Below, one piece after another: positions 42,870 to 54,038 of a stretch of DNA of 64,000 nt. How positions within the stretch are numbered: position 1 is the stretch's first letter; each line of letters starts with the position of its first letter. This stretch comes from Plicaturopsis crispa FD-325 SS-3. Taxonomy: Eukaryota; Basidiomycota; Agaricomycetes; Amylocorticiales; Amylocorticiaceae. The translations under genes and the position numbers were made by a program. The stretch spans positions 137,212-201,211 of the forward strand of contig KN832567.1 in the NCBI GenBank assembly GCA_000827205.1. The letters are read 5' to 3'. The notes under the pieces were generated by a model. The model saw nothing but the letters and a program-made list of their open reading frames with translations. It had not been told where the DNA came from and ran no database searches.

Positions 42870-43616
42870 ATGACTAGGAAGATTTGTCGAAGTCAATTTC
42901 TAGTTAACAAAAGCGAAAGGCGGGGAAAACTTACCATCTACTCGCAACCAACGCAGTCACTGGCATCGACAACAACGTTAATGCGGATATTTGCTGCACA
43001 GGTACTAGGAGTAGGTTTAAAAACGATTGAGCGCTGCAGTAGCTTCGATGCAGTAGCTGCGAGACTCACCCAAGGGTAAATTTAGCGATCTTGTTCGATG
43101 AAACCTCTCCGTCGTGCGAGGCGTCGTGCTCAGACCATAGCAAGCACGACAAGCATCCTTTCCAATAAAAAAGAGTGTGAGTTGACCGCGATGGAGACAG
43201 AGCACAACACGAAAGTGTGAAGAACGCGGCTGGGACGCGGAAAGGAAGGAAAGGTCGCCGTGTTGCCAGCAGTTGGTTACAAATTGCAAAAACTATGTAT
43301 CCCTGCCCCCTGTCAGCTTTACGGATAGCATGTCGCCTCGTGTCCTCATATACATGTAAACCCGTCAGCGATGCATCCAATCGGATTTCTTGTGTGCTAA
43401 GTACAGGGCATGAGTTTCTCGATCTTTACATCCTCTTCTGCCGCTGCGTTCGTTCTGTCGCCCTTCCCCGAGTTGGCGACATCATAGTGTCATATGGCGG
43501 ATAGGCGTGCGAGGGATTCGCAACATCGCGCTTGTGTGACCGCGAGTTTGTCGCCATTTGTTGCTTGCGAGGCGTCGAAGGGTCGGTGCCCGGTGTAGGC
43601 CAGGCCTCGACCTAGT
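42870..43616. other. tnp2 upstream region
   Basis: It probably contains the first tnp2 exon and promoter. TAGTG at 43485-43489 could be the end of a CACTA terminal repeat, but I found no matching inverted partner on the left. Otherwise no gene. Confidence 0.35.
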
Positions 43617-44388
43617 TCAACAACATGGAATTAGTAGAGTCATTTTCCTTGTATGATAGCGGCTTGCCGTGATCGCCTTCGCCCATTGGAGCATATGGTA
43701 AGACAAACCGGGCTGGACAGACAGATGCCAATTAGCGCAATCGGAAAACAATCAAACACCTTACTCACCTGCGACATGTTATGCTCCCACATTGCTACCC
43801 GCACAAACAGATCTGCAAACAGGGCCGTCGGCTGATAAAATTCGAGCGTAGGTGATTGCCAATTCACCCAATCCGGTGCCGTCTTATCAGTGTCGATGCC
43901 TGTAAAACGCTCCAGGACTGCGCGCGGGCTTTCCTGCAGATACCACGGACATCCGGTTCCGTCGGGTAAGTACGCTGTAATATACAGCGTGTATGTCTCC
44001 TCGTCCTTGAAGATGGTGCCGTTGTCCGGTGCCTGTGTCATGTCATAATTAAGTGGAATCCTTTGAGCACCAGTCGAAAGTGACTGACGTCGACACAAAC
44101 ACGTTCTAGAGAGCAGCGCACTTGAGTCGCGCTGAACGATCCACCAGTCATCGTGTAGTCCGAGAGGAAAGAGGGGTCTGGACTGCGCGCGACGGACACG
44201 AGCCAGCGGTCGAGAGGACGCGGCATCTTCAGCACGTCGCGCCGATATGCTTCTCGGGCCGCTGCTTCAGCAGCCTCACGAGCTCGATTGGCTTTACGAT
44301 AATCGCCCGCACGGCGGGGAGCAGGCTGGCACTTGGTCGCGAAACTGCGTCGTGGTTTAGTTTTTTGCGGTGTTTGCGGCGGGGTCAT
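43617..44388 (-). CDS. Small protein of unknown function next to the transposon
   Basis: Three exons, 44122-44388, 43769-44032 and 43617-43712, giving 627 nt (208 aa), all in phase 0. The N-terminus is basic (TPQKTKPRRSF, with a following Ala/Arg-rich helix AREAAEAAAREAYRRD). The middle block reads TIFKDEETYTLYITAYLPDG, then GCPWYLQESPRAVLERFTG and ALFADLFVRVAMWEHNMSQ. I do not recognise the family. The Trp- and Tyr-rich middle suggests a folded domain. It may be host DNA or a passenger of the CACTA element. The 3' end could contain one more intron. Confidence 0.55.
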
Positions 44389-45300
44389 GATCGGCATTGA
44401 ACTTACCAAGAGCGAAGACACCCATCTCACTTTGTAGCTCGACCTGCCTGAGGATAGTTTCTTTTTGTTGCGTACCGTGGGCTGGAATAGTTATAAAATG
44501 CACGGGAGGACATACTCAATGAGACAGTTGATCGTTGCGGACGCAGCAGGGCCAGGATAGTTCGCTTTCGGATGCTATCCCACGGTCCGATATCCTTACT
44601 TCTACACGTTTACAGCAAGGAAAAGTATCCCAGGGGGTCATTGACTATTTCGTACTGGATACAGCTGATATCTTAGCTTTCTAACGCTGTCCGCGGCCTG
44701 ACTTAGTTTGCAGGAAACGCAGTGATTCAACTCGCTGCCCACCCTGCGAAAATGAGAGAACAGATTCAGACAACACCATGCCCGCCCATTAGTCAGATAG
44801 CCATATCCAGCTGCATTGAGGGCGAAACCACTCGACGTTTCGGGATTTGGACTACAACCGTACTCCTGTTTTGGCCTCCAGGCCTGTGCATCGGAGCAAG
44901 GGCGGTTGCGTTCCGCCACTTCGAATAGTGTCAGTGTCAGCACCCGAGCTTGCCAGACTTTGAAATTGCGATCTCCCAGACGAAAGCTTGCCGCACCAGT
45001 ATCATCCTTGTGACGGGTGGTGTGTCGACTTCGCGAGAGGGTGTGCCGACTCCGCGAGAGGGTGTGTACCGATTCTCAGAAACTGGTCAGATTGCAGTGG
45101 GAAAGATACAACGGGATATAAGTACGCGAGGCCGCGAGATGCATTGAATACAGATACAGGACATAGCAAGGAGGAATAGCAGAGCAAAGCAATATGGCAT
45201 ACTAATGGACAATTGTGGGCTGTGACCAGAGCGCGGACCGTCCAGTGCAAAAAGGACGTTAGATGGTATGCGGAGTGAGCGGCGGCTGAGTCTCATACCG
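44389..45300. other. Intergenic
   Basis: No gene seen. A two-copy 21-bp direct repeat (GAC-T-CGCGAGAGGGTGTG type) lies at about 45022-45065. The end adjoining 45301 is the K1 trailer. Confidence 0.45.
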
Positions 45301-46467
45301 TTACCGTAAGCGCTCCGACCTGCGCAAAGGCATAACCCGAGGCGGCTCCATCAGGTCCGGCAGAGTCTTCTTATACTCCTTGACGCTGACCGCCGTGCCG
45401 TTGTCCATCTCCCTTCTGTACTGTCTCAGCCACTTCATGAGGATTGCCGAATTGAGCATGATGTCCGCCGAGTTGAGCGTGATATCCGCCGAAGTGAGCA
45501 TGATATCCGCCGAATTGAGCATGATATCCTCCGGATTCAGCATGACATCTGAATCCGTCGAGGGACCCGGAAGGAGCTCGTCGATGATTTGCTGGTCGGG
45601 AAAGTAGTCGCGCGCGACCTTTACGGGGCCGATGTGCGCGCACGGATAACCTATTATTTCCATGCCACCATCGTTAGACCAAGTGCGATATTCACACTAC
45701 GGCATGAAGACGAGGGACGGTACCTCCGGGAATCCATATGAGCATGTCCCTGCCATGCGCCGCGATCTTCTGGCACCCAATCACATCGACTTTCGGGATG
45801 CGCAGATACTCGTGGAGATCCCGCGCGTAGGTGCATACATGGGGTACGAGCTGGTCGAAGTCGATGAGCCGGTACCCGAGGCCGGGTCGGTGCACGACGT
45901 TGCGCTCGGCGAAGTCGGGAGTATGCCAGCCAAGAAGGTGTAGTTCGCCGAGGAGTTTGAGGATGGTCATCCTACATACATAAAATCGTGATGAGGATGT
46001 TTATTGTCAAGATAAATGAATGGGAAGACCGTGACGCACCGGTCAGGCCTCGGAAGATCGAGGAAATCCGTTTTAACAGACTCTCCACAATCCTCCAGTA
46101 CCCCACACGCTATTTCCTTACGGAAGTTGTCTTGCCCCTTGAAGAGCCCGTAGAAGAGCGGTACAACAGTCCCTTGGAGAGCCGATAGTTTCGTTTGATA
46201 CGCGTCGGCCTCATCCAGGAGATCGGGCAGCGAGGGGTGGTTCACTGGGACATTGTGCCTGCCGTGGACGGAGAACTTCAGGACAAAGGTTTCACCGTTG
46301 ATGGTCGCGCGATAGACGGACGAGTGGAAGCTGGAACGGATGGTGGAATGGATGGTGGCCACTGCGTCTTTGTCGACAAGGGTGGCATGTTCGGGATTCG
46401 CATTCGTGAGGGTGTATTGGCCGATTTGGTTGTCTGAAGGGAAAACGACGCGAAGATGAGAGAACAT
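45301..46467 (-). CDS. Atypical protein-kinase-like protein K1
   Basis: Exons 46040-46467, 45724-45971 and 45301-45650 give 1026 nt (341 aa). The two-lobe kinase fold is recognisable: FVLKFSV (Lys), LLDEADAYQTKL (helix-C Glu), GVLEDCGE (hinge), HLLGWHTPDFAERNVV (Asp and Asn spaced as in HRDxxxxN) and YRLIDFDQL (metal-binding Asp of DFG). HRD His and DFG Gly are replaced, as in all six members. Introns sit where they do in K2 to K5. The C-terminal tail carries an array of eight-residue repeats (ADIMLNSA type) where the others have one copy. It is divergent from K2, with about 220 bp between the two starts. Phosphotransfer is plausible, because the core residues remain, but unproven. Confidence 0.8.
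45454..45560 (-). repeat. 24-bp coding tandem repeat in K1
   Basis: Four to five units encode (A/E)DIMLNSA-like octapeptides. The corresponding place in K3 to K5 has a single SADIVLNQAVLM, so the array grew from one existing segment without frame loss. Confidence 0.85.
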
Positions 46468-46687
46468 GGCTGGATCGATGTAGTTCTAGTTAGGAAAAGT
46501 GAGGCGGAGACTGTCGAGGATTGACAGTTCAAGTTCAAGTTCAAGTCCGAGAATACGCGACGCGCCTGTTTAAAATTCATTGGGTGGCACGTGTCACGTG
46601 CATCTCCTCGGCTTCATCTTCATCGCCGCGCTCAACTTTCTCAGTTTCTGCCTCTTGCCCTTCTACCATCTTATGCTTGTGCCCGAC
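46468..46687. promoter_or_regulatory. Divergent promoter of K1 and K2
   Basis: It holds a TTCAAG hexamer array (46527-46547, the reverse complement of CTTGAA) and a CACGTGTCACGTG double E-box (46590-46602). The hexamer array is shared with the K3 to K5 promoters. The regulator is unknown. Confidence 0.5.
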
Positions 46688-47748
46688 ATGTTTGCCCAAC
46701 TACGAATTGTGTTTCCTCCTGACCTCAACATCGGCGAATACCTGCTCACAAACGCAGATAATCCTCCTAATAGGAAGACCGGGGTGGCCATCGTCCATTC
46801 GACCATCCATTCAAACGAGCACTCCTCTGTCTACCGTGCGTCCATCGGGTATCGCGTCTATGTCCTCAAGCTCTCCGTCCACAACAAGCCCTGGCTTCGC
46901 GTAAACGACCCCTCGCTGCCCGATCTCGAAACCGAAGCCAACAATTACCGGACGAAATTATGCGATCTGCAGGGGACGGTTACTCCCAGCTTTTACGGAC
47001 TGTTCAAAGGAGAAGACAAGGAAGATCACGGTATAGGGTGTATCGTGCTCGAGGACTGTGGTGACTCCATCGACAAGAACTTCTACGAGCTCGACAGACC
47101 AGCAAAGTGCGTGCCGCTTTGCCTTCGCTTTGTCGCCAAGTAACGCTGATGCTAACAGAACAAAAATCCTGAAACTCCTCGGTATATTACACCTCCACAG
47201 CTGGGACGCACCCAACTTCGCCGAGCGCAACGTCGTTTCCCTCAAAGGCCACTTCCGCTTGATCGACTTCCACGACCTGGTGCCCCACACATGTCAATAC
47301 ACGGGAAAGCTCTACGAGCACATGCCGTATGCCGTAGCCGAGATCGGGTGCAACACTCTAGTCTGCCGCGCGTCTGATATGCATTTCTGGGTCCCCGATC
47401 CCCATAGTAATGTTTTACCCTACATACCTTTTCCATTCGTGTACGCGACGCTAACGCTGCCATACTGCAGAGACACCCCGCGCATACGTATACATCGGCC
47501 CCATCCCCGCGCCAGCACGTCTCTACCCCGACCAATGGACCGTCAACGATCTCCTCCCGCACCCGTCTGCGGATATCGTGCTGAACCAGGTGGTGCTCAT
47601 GAAATGGCTTCGTCAATATAGGCGCTTATTGGACGAGGGGATCTACGTCGATGTCGATGAGTATAGGGAGACTATGCCTAGGCTCAAGGAGCCACTTTTC
47701 GGGGAGTCGTTGCGGAAGTCGTTACGCATACGTGGACGGGTCCAGTAG
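46688..47748 (+). CDS. Atypical protein-kinase-like protein K2
   Basis: Exons 46688-47106, 47159-47406 and 47471-47748 give 945 nt (314 aa). It has YVLKLSV (Lys), LETEANNYRTKL, IVLEDCGD, HSWDAPNFAERNVV and FRLIDFHDL. At the usual catalytic-loop position it reads APNF where the other five members read (A/T/C)-(P/C)-DF or CDF, so the catalytic Asp is Asn here. K2 may therefore be a pseudokinase. The C-terminal segment (YPDQWTVNDLLPHPSADIVL) is shared with K3 to K5. The shared introns and N-terminal MFAQLR(I/V)VFPP show common descent. Confidence 0.8.
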
Positions 47749-48105
47749 CCGTGTTACGCTTGCGCTTGAGCTATGCGGGATGCTCACCTTTGAACGCGGA
47801 GGAAGTGCCGTCCAAGCGTTGTGTGTCATGGATACTAGCACTGTTTCTCTCTTGTATCGTTACCGTGATAATGCCACAATTCTACAAGTTGAAGGATCTC
47901 CTGAAGCACTTGCGAAAAAACGAGGAGCATTGCGCCAACATTGCGCCACCATAGCTGTGGAAAAGTTGAAGACGGTTGCGACGTCGACGCACTGCAGCTT
48001 TCAACGTTTCAACAGTCATCATTCCTACTGACGTACTACATGTGCATACAGTGGCATATTACTTGTGGCATAATGGAAATCAGCTTGCGGTACCCCTTAC
48101 TTCGA
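47749..48105. other. Convergent 3' regions
   Basis: K2 trailer and the end of the minus-strand gene. A short frame at 47651-48031 is a shadow and continuation; no gene seen. Confidence 0.45.
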
Positions 48106-49963
48106 CTACTCTTTCCGTGGACGTTTCTGAGCAGCCTTCGAGTCGCCAGATGCAACAGCTTTCGAGGTCCCAGCCTCGGGTGAGCTGGAGCGAGAATGTT
48201 TTGAGCTAAGGCGCAGCGCCAAGCGGGTACTAGGAGACCTTGATACAGCCGGAACGTGCATCGATAGTTGCGTGTTCGCGCCAGTGCCAGGTGCTGCTGC
48301 TCGGCGGGCGCCGTTGCGGGGATTTCCTCGTCCGTCTGTCGTTTCGGTAACCTTGGGCGGACTGCGCGACGAGGAGGCGACGATAGTTGGCATCATGAAG
48401 CGTTGCCTCTTCGCCGCATTAGTTGACTTGACCGGGGCTTTTCCCTTACCTTTATCCGGGGCGCCGACTGATGTTCGACTTGCAGAATCAGCGCCAGATG
48501 CACTCGAGTCCGAGAATTCCGTGAGCGGGGACGATCTTGCGGGGGACACTGCTTTTCGCTTGCCCTTCGACGATGAGGCGGCCACATTACTGGATCCAGA
48601 TCCAGACGCCTGCTTGCTCCCCGAAGCCTCAGGAGCGCTAGGAAGGCTGGACAGGCTACCGGCGGCGGCGGCGGCGGCGGTAGGGATTGTTCGTCTTGGT
48701 TTCGGCGTAGGCTCGTTATCCGAGGCATCTGCGTCGTCGGGACCGCGGCTTGGACTGCCCTGCCTACGGACGGGAGAGCCGGGTGCGCCTTGTGCCGAAG
48801 CTTGAGACCGAGGTGCGGCTGCATTTCCGGAACGCCGCCTCTCAGCGTAATCTTTCGCCTGCCTGAATAACGGGAATGGAGTGAGTCGAGTAAGAAAATG
48901 GACAGCCAGGAATATTTGTGAAATAACTGACAAGATGGCTGGTCCGGTTTTGTAGACGAAATTTATGTACTGACGACTGCCTTGCTCCATTTCGTGGACG
49001 CAGCCCATGTCTGGGCGGGGCAGGGTCTTTTCGAACGGAGATTCAGGAATCCTGTCCAACGATTGAGCCATCCACGTAAAGGCGAGCGCAGGAGTCATAT
49101 CTGTCGATGCGTCATACGTCCTCGAGATATACAGAACATTCTTGTCCTTCACTTGTGTGAGGTGCAAGAAGACTGTGGAGGCGAAAGACGACAGAATCGC
49201 ATATTTGACAGCATGCTGAATCATCTGCGCATGAACCTGTTCCGATAGTTGGCATTCACGAGACTAAGATCGGGGACGATGAAAAACATACCTGTGCCAG
49301 AATCTTTGTAGATTTGTCGGTCGAGTCGTTCGCACCCGGCCAGACGAAGGGGATGGCTATGGGATCGTCTGAGCCTGCTTCAAATATGGTCGCTTGAATG
49401 TGCCGAAAAAGTAGAGCCGTCATGGCATTCTCCGTCTTGAATTCAAACGTAAGACACGGCGTCTCGTCGATGGTCCGCACCCACATGGTGCCCACGAGAT
49501 AACCGTCAGGAATCGGCTTTCCCTTGTCGTTGGGGCACGATGACATCCACGGAAAGGCCCTTCGCGGGTCGCCAATAATCTTCACCTGCAGCTCGAGAGC
49601 CGCGCGCAAGCCAAGGAGCGCCGGACGACCAAAGACAGAATTGAAGGAGTCCCTGCTGTCCACTTCGCTGTTGACCAGAGGGGATCCACCGTGGTGCGTT
49701 ATCTGGGGGCTAACGTGTGCCCACCACGCGATATGGTCTTTCCTGCGCAAATCAACCTGGACGCGTGTCGCCCAGGTTTTGGCTGGCGGTACGAGGCGGT
49801 CAATGAGGTCCTTGTCGTAAACGACGGCGTGAAGTTGTTCAGGGTGTCGATAGTTGATTTCTTTGGTCGACAGAGTGCGAGACGATCTAGCAATCCTCGG
49901 TGAGCGCATTACGGGTTTGAACGGGGCCGGCTCATCGAGAATCTCCCACAAAGTATAAGGCAT
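48106..49963 (-). CDS. Unknown protein with a possible PD-(D/E)XK nuclease core
   Basis: Two exons, 49292-49963 and 48106-49236, give 1803 nt (600 aa), phase 0 at the junction. The N-terminal half is folded-looking. At about residues 150-175 IPDGYLVGTMWVRT is followed after a short strand by LTFEFKTENA, the P-D...(D/E)-x-K spacing of restriction-like nucleases. A following helix (ALLFRHIQATIFEAG) would fit that fold. Residues from about 370 to the end are disordered, Ser/Ala/Pro-rich and basic, with NLS-like patches (SKGKRKAVSPARSS, KSTNAAKRQR). The nuclease reading is an inference from one motif. The gene lies between K2 and K3 on the opposite strand. Confidence 0.6.
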
Positions 49964-50767
49964 GTCGTGCAGAAGCGGTGAGCGAGGAAAAAATTAGCAG
50001 GGTGGTGTCAAGTGCGAAGGCAGACAGATGAGTTGAAGTGGCCCATATATATATGTGCCCTTTGGCATAAAATACAAGAATCAACAGAGCAGGACAATAA
50101 GGATTAGACGCCGAAGCGCCATGCCACTGATGGGGAACGCAAGAAACCATGGACAGCTCACCGTATTTGTGCTCTCTATGGAAAACTTCTGTTTCCGGAG
50201 ACAGTGCTCCGCTTGGGAGAAACGAAAAAGTACTCGGTAGCACAATGAGCTGCAGGCCGATCCATGCAGTCGTTCGAGAACAAGGAGGATTACGATTATA
50301 GTACTGTGCATGTGCTGACGTTAATAACATACGCGCGACATGAAAGTACACGAGAACTTAGCTATAGGGGAGAAAATGTCAGACGCTACTGCGAGTGCCT
50401 CACAGAAACCAATTTATCTGATTCGGTTCAAAGGAATCCGAGGAGCCCCGCATGTAAGATGGTGAGATGCTCCTTGGTATCGAGATGCAATGTAGTTTCC
50501 GGTGCAATTTGGTCGTTTGTGGGATCTACATGCAACCGTGGCAGACACAGCGGCCAGACGACCTGCAGCTAAAGTGGATCGACGAAAGAGGAAGAGACGA
50601 ATAAAAGTTGCCACAAAACCGCGGGGAGCCGAGGACACGTGGTCTGGTAAAGAACAAAGGTTTAACGGACGCGCCTGAACTTGAACTTGAACTTGAACTC
50701 GAACATCCAGCAGCGCTCCGCATTCTCTGCACCATTCTATCGCCTTCCAGCTATCATTTTATCCAGA
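49964..50767. other. Upstream regions of the nuclease-like gene and K3
   Basis: No additional gene is supported. The last 160 bp are the K3 promoter described separately. Confidence 0.45.
50611..50700 (+). promoter_or_regulatory. K3 upstream block: GCCACAAAACCGCGGG-type, CACGTGG, CTTGAA array
   Basis: A CCACAAAACCGCGGGG sequence at 50611-50626, CACGTGG at 50636-50642 and four CTTGAA-type hexamers at 50676-50700 occur in this order, ending about 70 bp before the ATG. The same order recurs before K4 and K5. An E-box or bZIP/bHLH site is suggested by CACGTG. Confidence 0.55.
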
Positions 50768-51837
50768 ATGTTTGCCCAACTTCGCGTCGTCTTTCCTCCT
50801 GATGCCAATATCGGCGAATATCTGCTCACAAACACAAACGCTCCTCCTAACAGGAAGACTGGGGTGGCTATCGTCCGTTCGACTATCAGCTCGAATAACC
50901 ACTCCTCCGTCTATCGTGCATCTATCGGATCACAAATATACGTGATCAAGCTCTCCGCCCATAACAAGCCCTGGCTTCGTGTAAACGATCCTTCGTTGCC
51001 CGATCTCGAAACCGAAGCCAACAACTATCGAACGAAACTCTATGATCTGCAGGGGACAATTGTTCCCGTCTTCTACGGGCTCTTCAAGGGAGAAAACAGA
51101 CTCAACCACAAGATTGGTTGCATGGTTTTGGAGGATTGTGGCGACTCTGTCGACAGAAACTTCTACGAGCTCGATCGATCCGACCGGTGAGTGACTCTGC
51201 ATCCGTCATAATGACTCTTCTGCTCACCAGTCACCGTTCGCACTTCCTAGAACCATCATACTCAAACTTCTTGGCACACTGCACATCTATGGCTTGGACG
51301 CACCCGATTTTGCTGAGCGGAACGTCGTATCTCGCGACGGCAAGTTTCGTTTGGTCGATTTCCACGACCTTGTGCCACATGAATGCGAATACACCGGAAA
51401 CCTTTATGAGCACATGCCCTATGGTGTCGTTCAGCTCGGATGCCAGGTCATAAATTGCCACGCCTGTGACATGGATTTCTGGGTCCCTGACGGTAATGTG
51501 TTTTCTATCTCCTCAAATCTATTAGTACTCATCGTATCCTCCAGAGACGCCTCACGTCTACATCGGTCCTATAGCCGTTGAGCCACATCTATACCCCGAC
51601 CAGTGGACCGTTGATGAACTCCTTCCGGACCCGTCAGCGGACATCGTTCTGAACCAGGCGGTGCTCATGCAGTGGCTTCGCAAGTACAAGCGGATGATGG
51701 ACAAGGGGATATACATGGACGTCGAAGAATACAGGCAGACTATGCCCAAGCTGAAGCGGCCTCTTCCCAAGTCGGCTATACGGCGTTCGCGACGCATACT
51801 TAAACACATATGGTACGAGCCCCTTACATCTCTATAG
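50768..51837 (+). CDS. Atypical protein-kinase-like protein K3
   Basis: Exons 50768-51186, 51251-51492 and 51545-51837 give 954 nt (317 aa). Core positions by count: Lys61 (YVIKLS), Glu81/83 in LETEANNYRTKL, hinge MVLEDCGD, Asp159 and Asn164 in APDFAERNVV, and Asp176 in LVDFHDL. Phosphate-loop glycines are poor (SSNNHSSVYRASIG), as in other atypical kinases. The C-terminal third (QWTVDELLPDPSADIVLNQ, then YKRMMDKGIYMDVEEYRQTM) is helical and basic at the end (KSAIRRSRRILKHIW). It is the first of three tandem units; the distance to the K4 ATG is 1642 bp. No signal peptide or membrane segment is seen, so a cytosolic or nuclear site is likely. Confidence 0.82.
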
Positions 51838-52409
51838 CTATGGGTATCTGACGACGCCTGGTCTTAGATTCGGCGCGGAGACTGCTACAAACTAACACTC
51901 ACTTGTTGCCGTCGCGTTTTGCTTGTTCTCTTGTAGTTTCTCATGGGTCGCATCGTGTGCTTTTATTAGCAACCTGCTGTGTCTCCACTGTACCATATAC
52001 CATCGTACTTATACCTCGGATTGCTTCTGGATTGCTAGACTCTGTATTTGTTTCAATGTCACTCGGTTTCTCATAAATTACGGTTCTACCGCGATCGCTT
52101 CAGCGGCGCGGGGAGCTACGTGAACAAGTACATACTCAGTCGAAGTGCTTATGCGCATTAATGAATGCCCTTTAACTGGTAACGCACCACACGAATACTG
52201 TATACTCACTTAAAGGCGCCACAAAACCGCGGGAGACGAGGATACCGAATCGCGAGCCACGTGGTTTGCAATGAGACGCGACGCCGGCAAGGACGCGACT
52301 CGTTTTTTGAACTTGAACTCTTGCTTGAACCTGTACAATCGCCGCCACTCAGTGCTCCCCTTTTTCTGTACCATCTCATTGCCTTCCAACTACATGTATT
52401 GTACCCAGG
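51838..52409. other. Duplicated 3' flank of K3 plus K4 promoter
   Basis: About 51838-52130 is nearly identical to 53489-53780, downstream of K4, and is recognisable after K5. Short frames within it appear in each copy only because the DNA is duplicated. Confidence 0.7.
52218..52330 (+). promoter_or_regulatory. K4 upstream block
   Basis: GCCACAAAACCGCGGG at 52218-52233, the palindrome CCACGTGG at 52257-52264 and TTGAACTTGAACT with a further CTTGAAC at 52308-52330. Order and spacing resemble the K3 and K5 blocks. Confidence 0.55.
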
Positions 52410-53488
52410 ATGTTTGCCCAACTTCGCATCGTCTTTCCTCCGGAGGACAATATCGACGAATACTTGCTCACAAACGCAGATAATCCTCCTAACAAGAAGA
52501 CTGGGGTGGCCATCGTCCGCTCGACTATCACCTCAAACAGCCATTCCTCTGTCTATCGTGCGTCTATTGGATCACAGGTCTACGTTATCAAAATCTCCGC
52601 CCATGCCAGTGGCAAGGGTCGGCTTCGCGTCTCGTTGCCCGATCTCGAAACGGAAGCCAACAATTATCAAACCAAGCTCTACGATTTGCAGGGGACAATT
52701 GTTCCAGTCTTCCACGGGTTCTTCAAGGGAGAGAACAAACTCAACGACAACATAGGTTGCATCGTTTTGGAGGACTGCGGAGACTCCATCGACAGGAACT
52801 TCTACGAGCTCGAACGATCCGCCCGGTCAGTGACTCCACACCGTCGTCGTTCTACCCTTTTACTCAACGCATCACCACCATTTACACTTACCAGAACAAA
52901 TATACTCAAGCTGCTCGGCACACTGCACATCTACGGCTGGGAAGCGCCCAATTTCGCCGAACGCAACGTCGTCTCTCGCAACGGCAAGTTTCGTTTGGTC
53001 GACTTCCACGACCTTACGCCGCATGAATGCGACTATACGGGCGACCTGTACGAGCACATGCCCTACTCTGTCGCCGAGCTCGGATGCTCGGCGATAGACT
53101 GCCGCGCCGTTGACATGAATTTCTGGGTCCCTGACGGTAATGTATTCTGTCTCCTACATACTTATTCCCCCACACTCATCGTACTTATCCTACAGAGACG
53201 CCTCACGTCTACATCGGTCCCATAGCCGTTGAACCGGATCTATACCCCGACCAGTGGACCGTGGATGACCTCCTCCCGGACCCGTCGGCGGACATCGTCC
53301 TAAACCAGGACGTGCTTATGCAGTGGCTTCGCAAGTACAAGCGGTTGATGGACAAGGGGATATACATGGACATCGAAGAATACAGGCAGACTATGCCTAA
53401 GTTGGAGCGGCCCCTTCCCAAGTCGGCCATACGGCGTTCGCGACGCATACTTAAACATATATGGTACGAGCCCCTCAAGTCTCTATAG
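52410..53488 (+). CDS. Atypical protein-kinase-like protein K4
   Basis: Exons 52410-52825, 52895-53136 and 53196-53488 give 951 nt (316 aa). It has YVIKISA (Lys), LETEANNYQTKL, IVLEDCGD, GWEAPNFAERNVV and FRLVDFHDL. Like K2 it reads APNF, with Asn in place of the catalytic Asp, whereas K3 and K5 keep Asp; loss of activity is possible. Next to the Lys strand it has HASGKGRLRVSLPD in place of the HNKPWLRVNDPSLPD of K3. The third exon is almost identical to that of K3, pointing to recent duplication or gene conversion. Confidence 0.82.
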
Positions 53489-54038
53489 CTACGGGTATCT
53501 GACGACGCTTGGTCTTAGATTCGGCGCGGAGACTGCTACAAACTAATACTCACTTGTTGCCGTCGCGTTTTGCTTGTTCTCTTGTAGTTTCTCATGGGTC
53601 GCATCGTGTGCTTTCATTAGCAACCTGCTGTGTCTCCACTGTATCATATACCATCGTACTTATACCTCGGATTGTTTCTGGCTTGGTAAACTCTGTATTT
53701 GTTTCAATCTCACACGGTTTCTCATGAATTACGGTGCTACCGCGAACGCTCCAACCGCGCAGGGAGCTATGTGAACAAGTACTACTCACTCGAAGTCCTT
53801 AGGCGCATTAATAAATGCCATTGTAACGCACCACACGAATCCCGTATAGTTATTCAAAGGCGCCACAAAACCGCGGGCCCGGGGAGACGAGGATACCCGA
53901 ACACGTGGTCGAAAAAGCGACGCGACGCCGGACGCGACTCGTTTTCTGAACTTGAACTTGCACAATCACCACCCAGTGCTCCGCTTTTTTGTGCCATCTC
54001 CTTGCCTTCCAACTGCATGTATTAATATTGTACCCAGA
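53489..54038. other. Duplicated 3' flank of K4 plus K5 promoter
   Basis: It repeats the K3 downstream sequence (about 51838-52130). The K5 promoter block is at 53862-53960. Confidence 0.7.
53862..53960 (+). promoter_or_regulatory. K5 upstream block
   Basis: GCCACAAAACCGCGGG at 53862-53877, CACGTGG at 53902-53908 and TGAACTTGAACTTG at 53947-53960, about 80 bp before the ATG. Confidence 0.55.

Noticed and set aside
43485-43489. TAGTG as the right end of the CACTA element
   Set aside because: No inverted partner starting CACTA with matching following bases was found on the left by eye.
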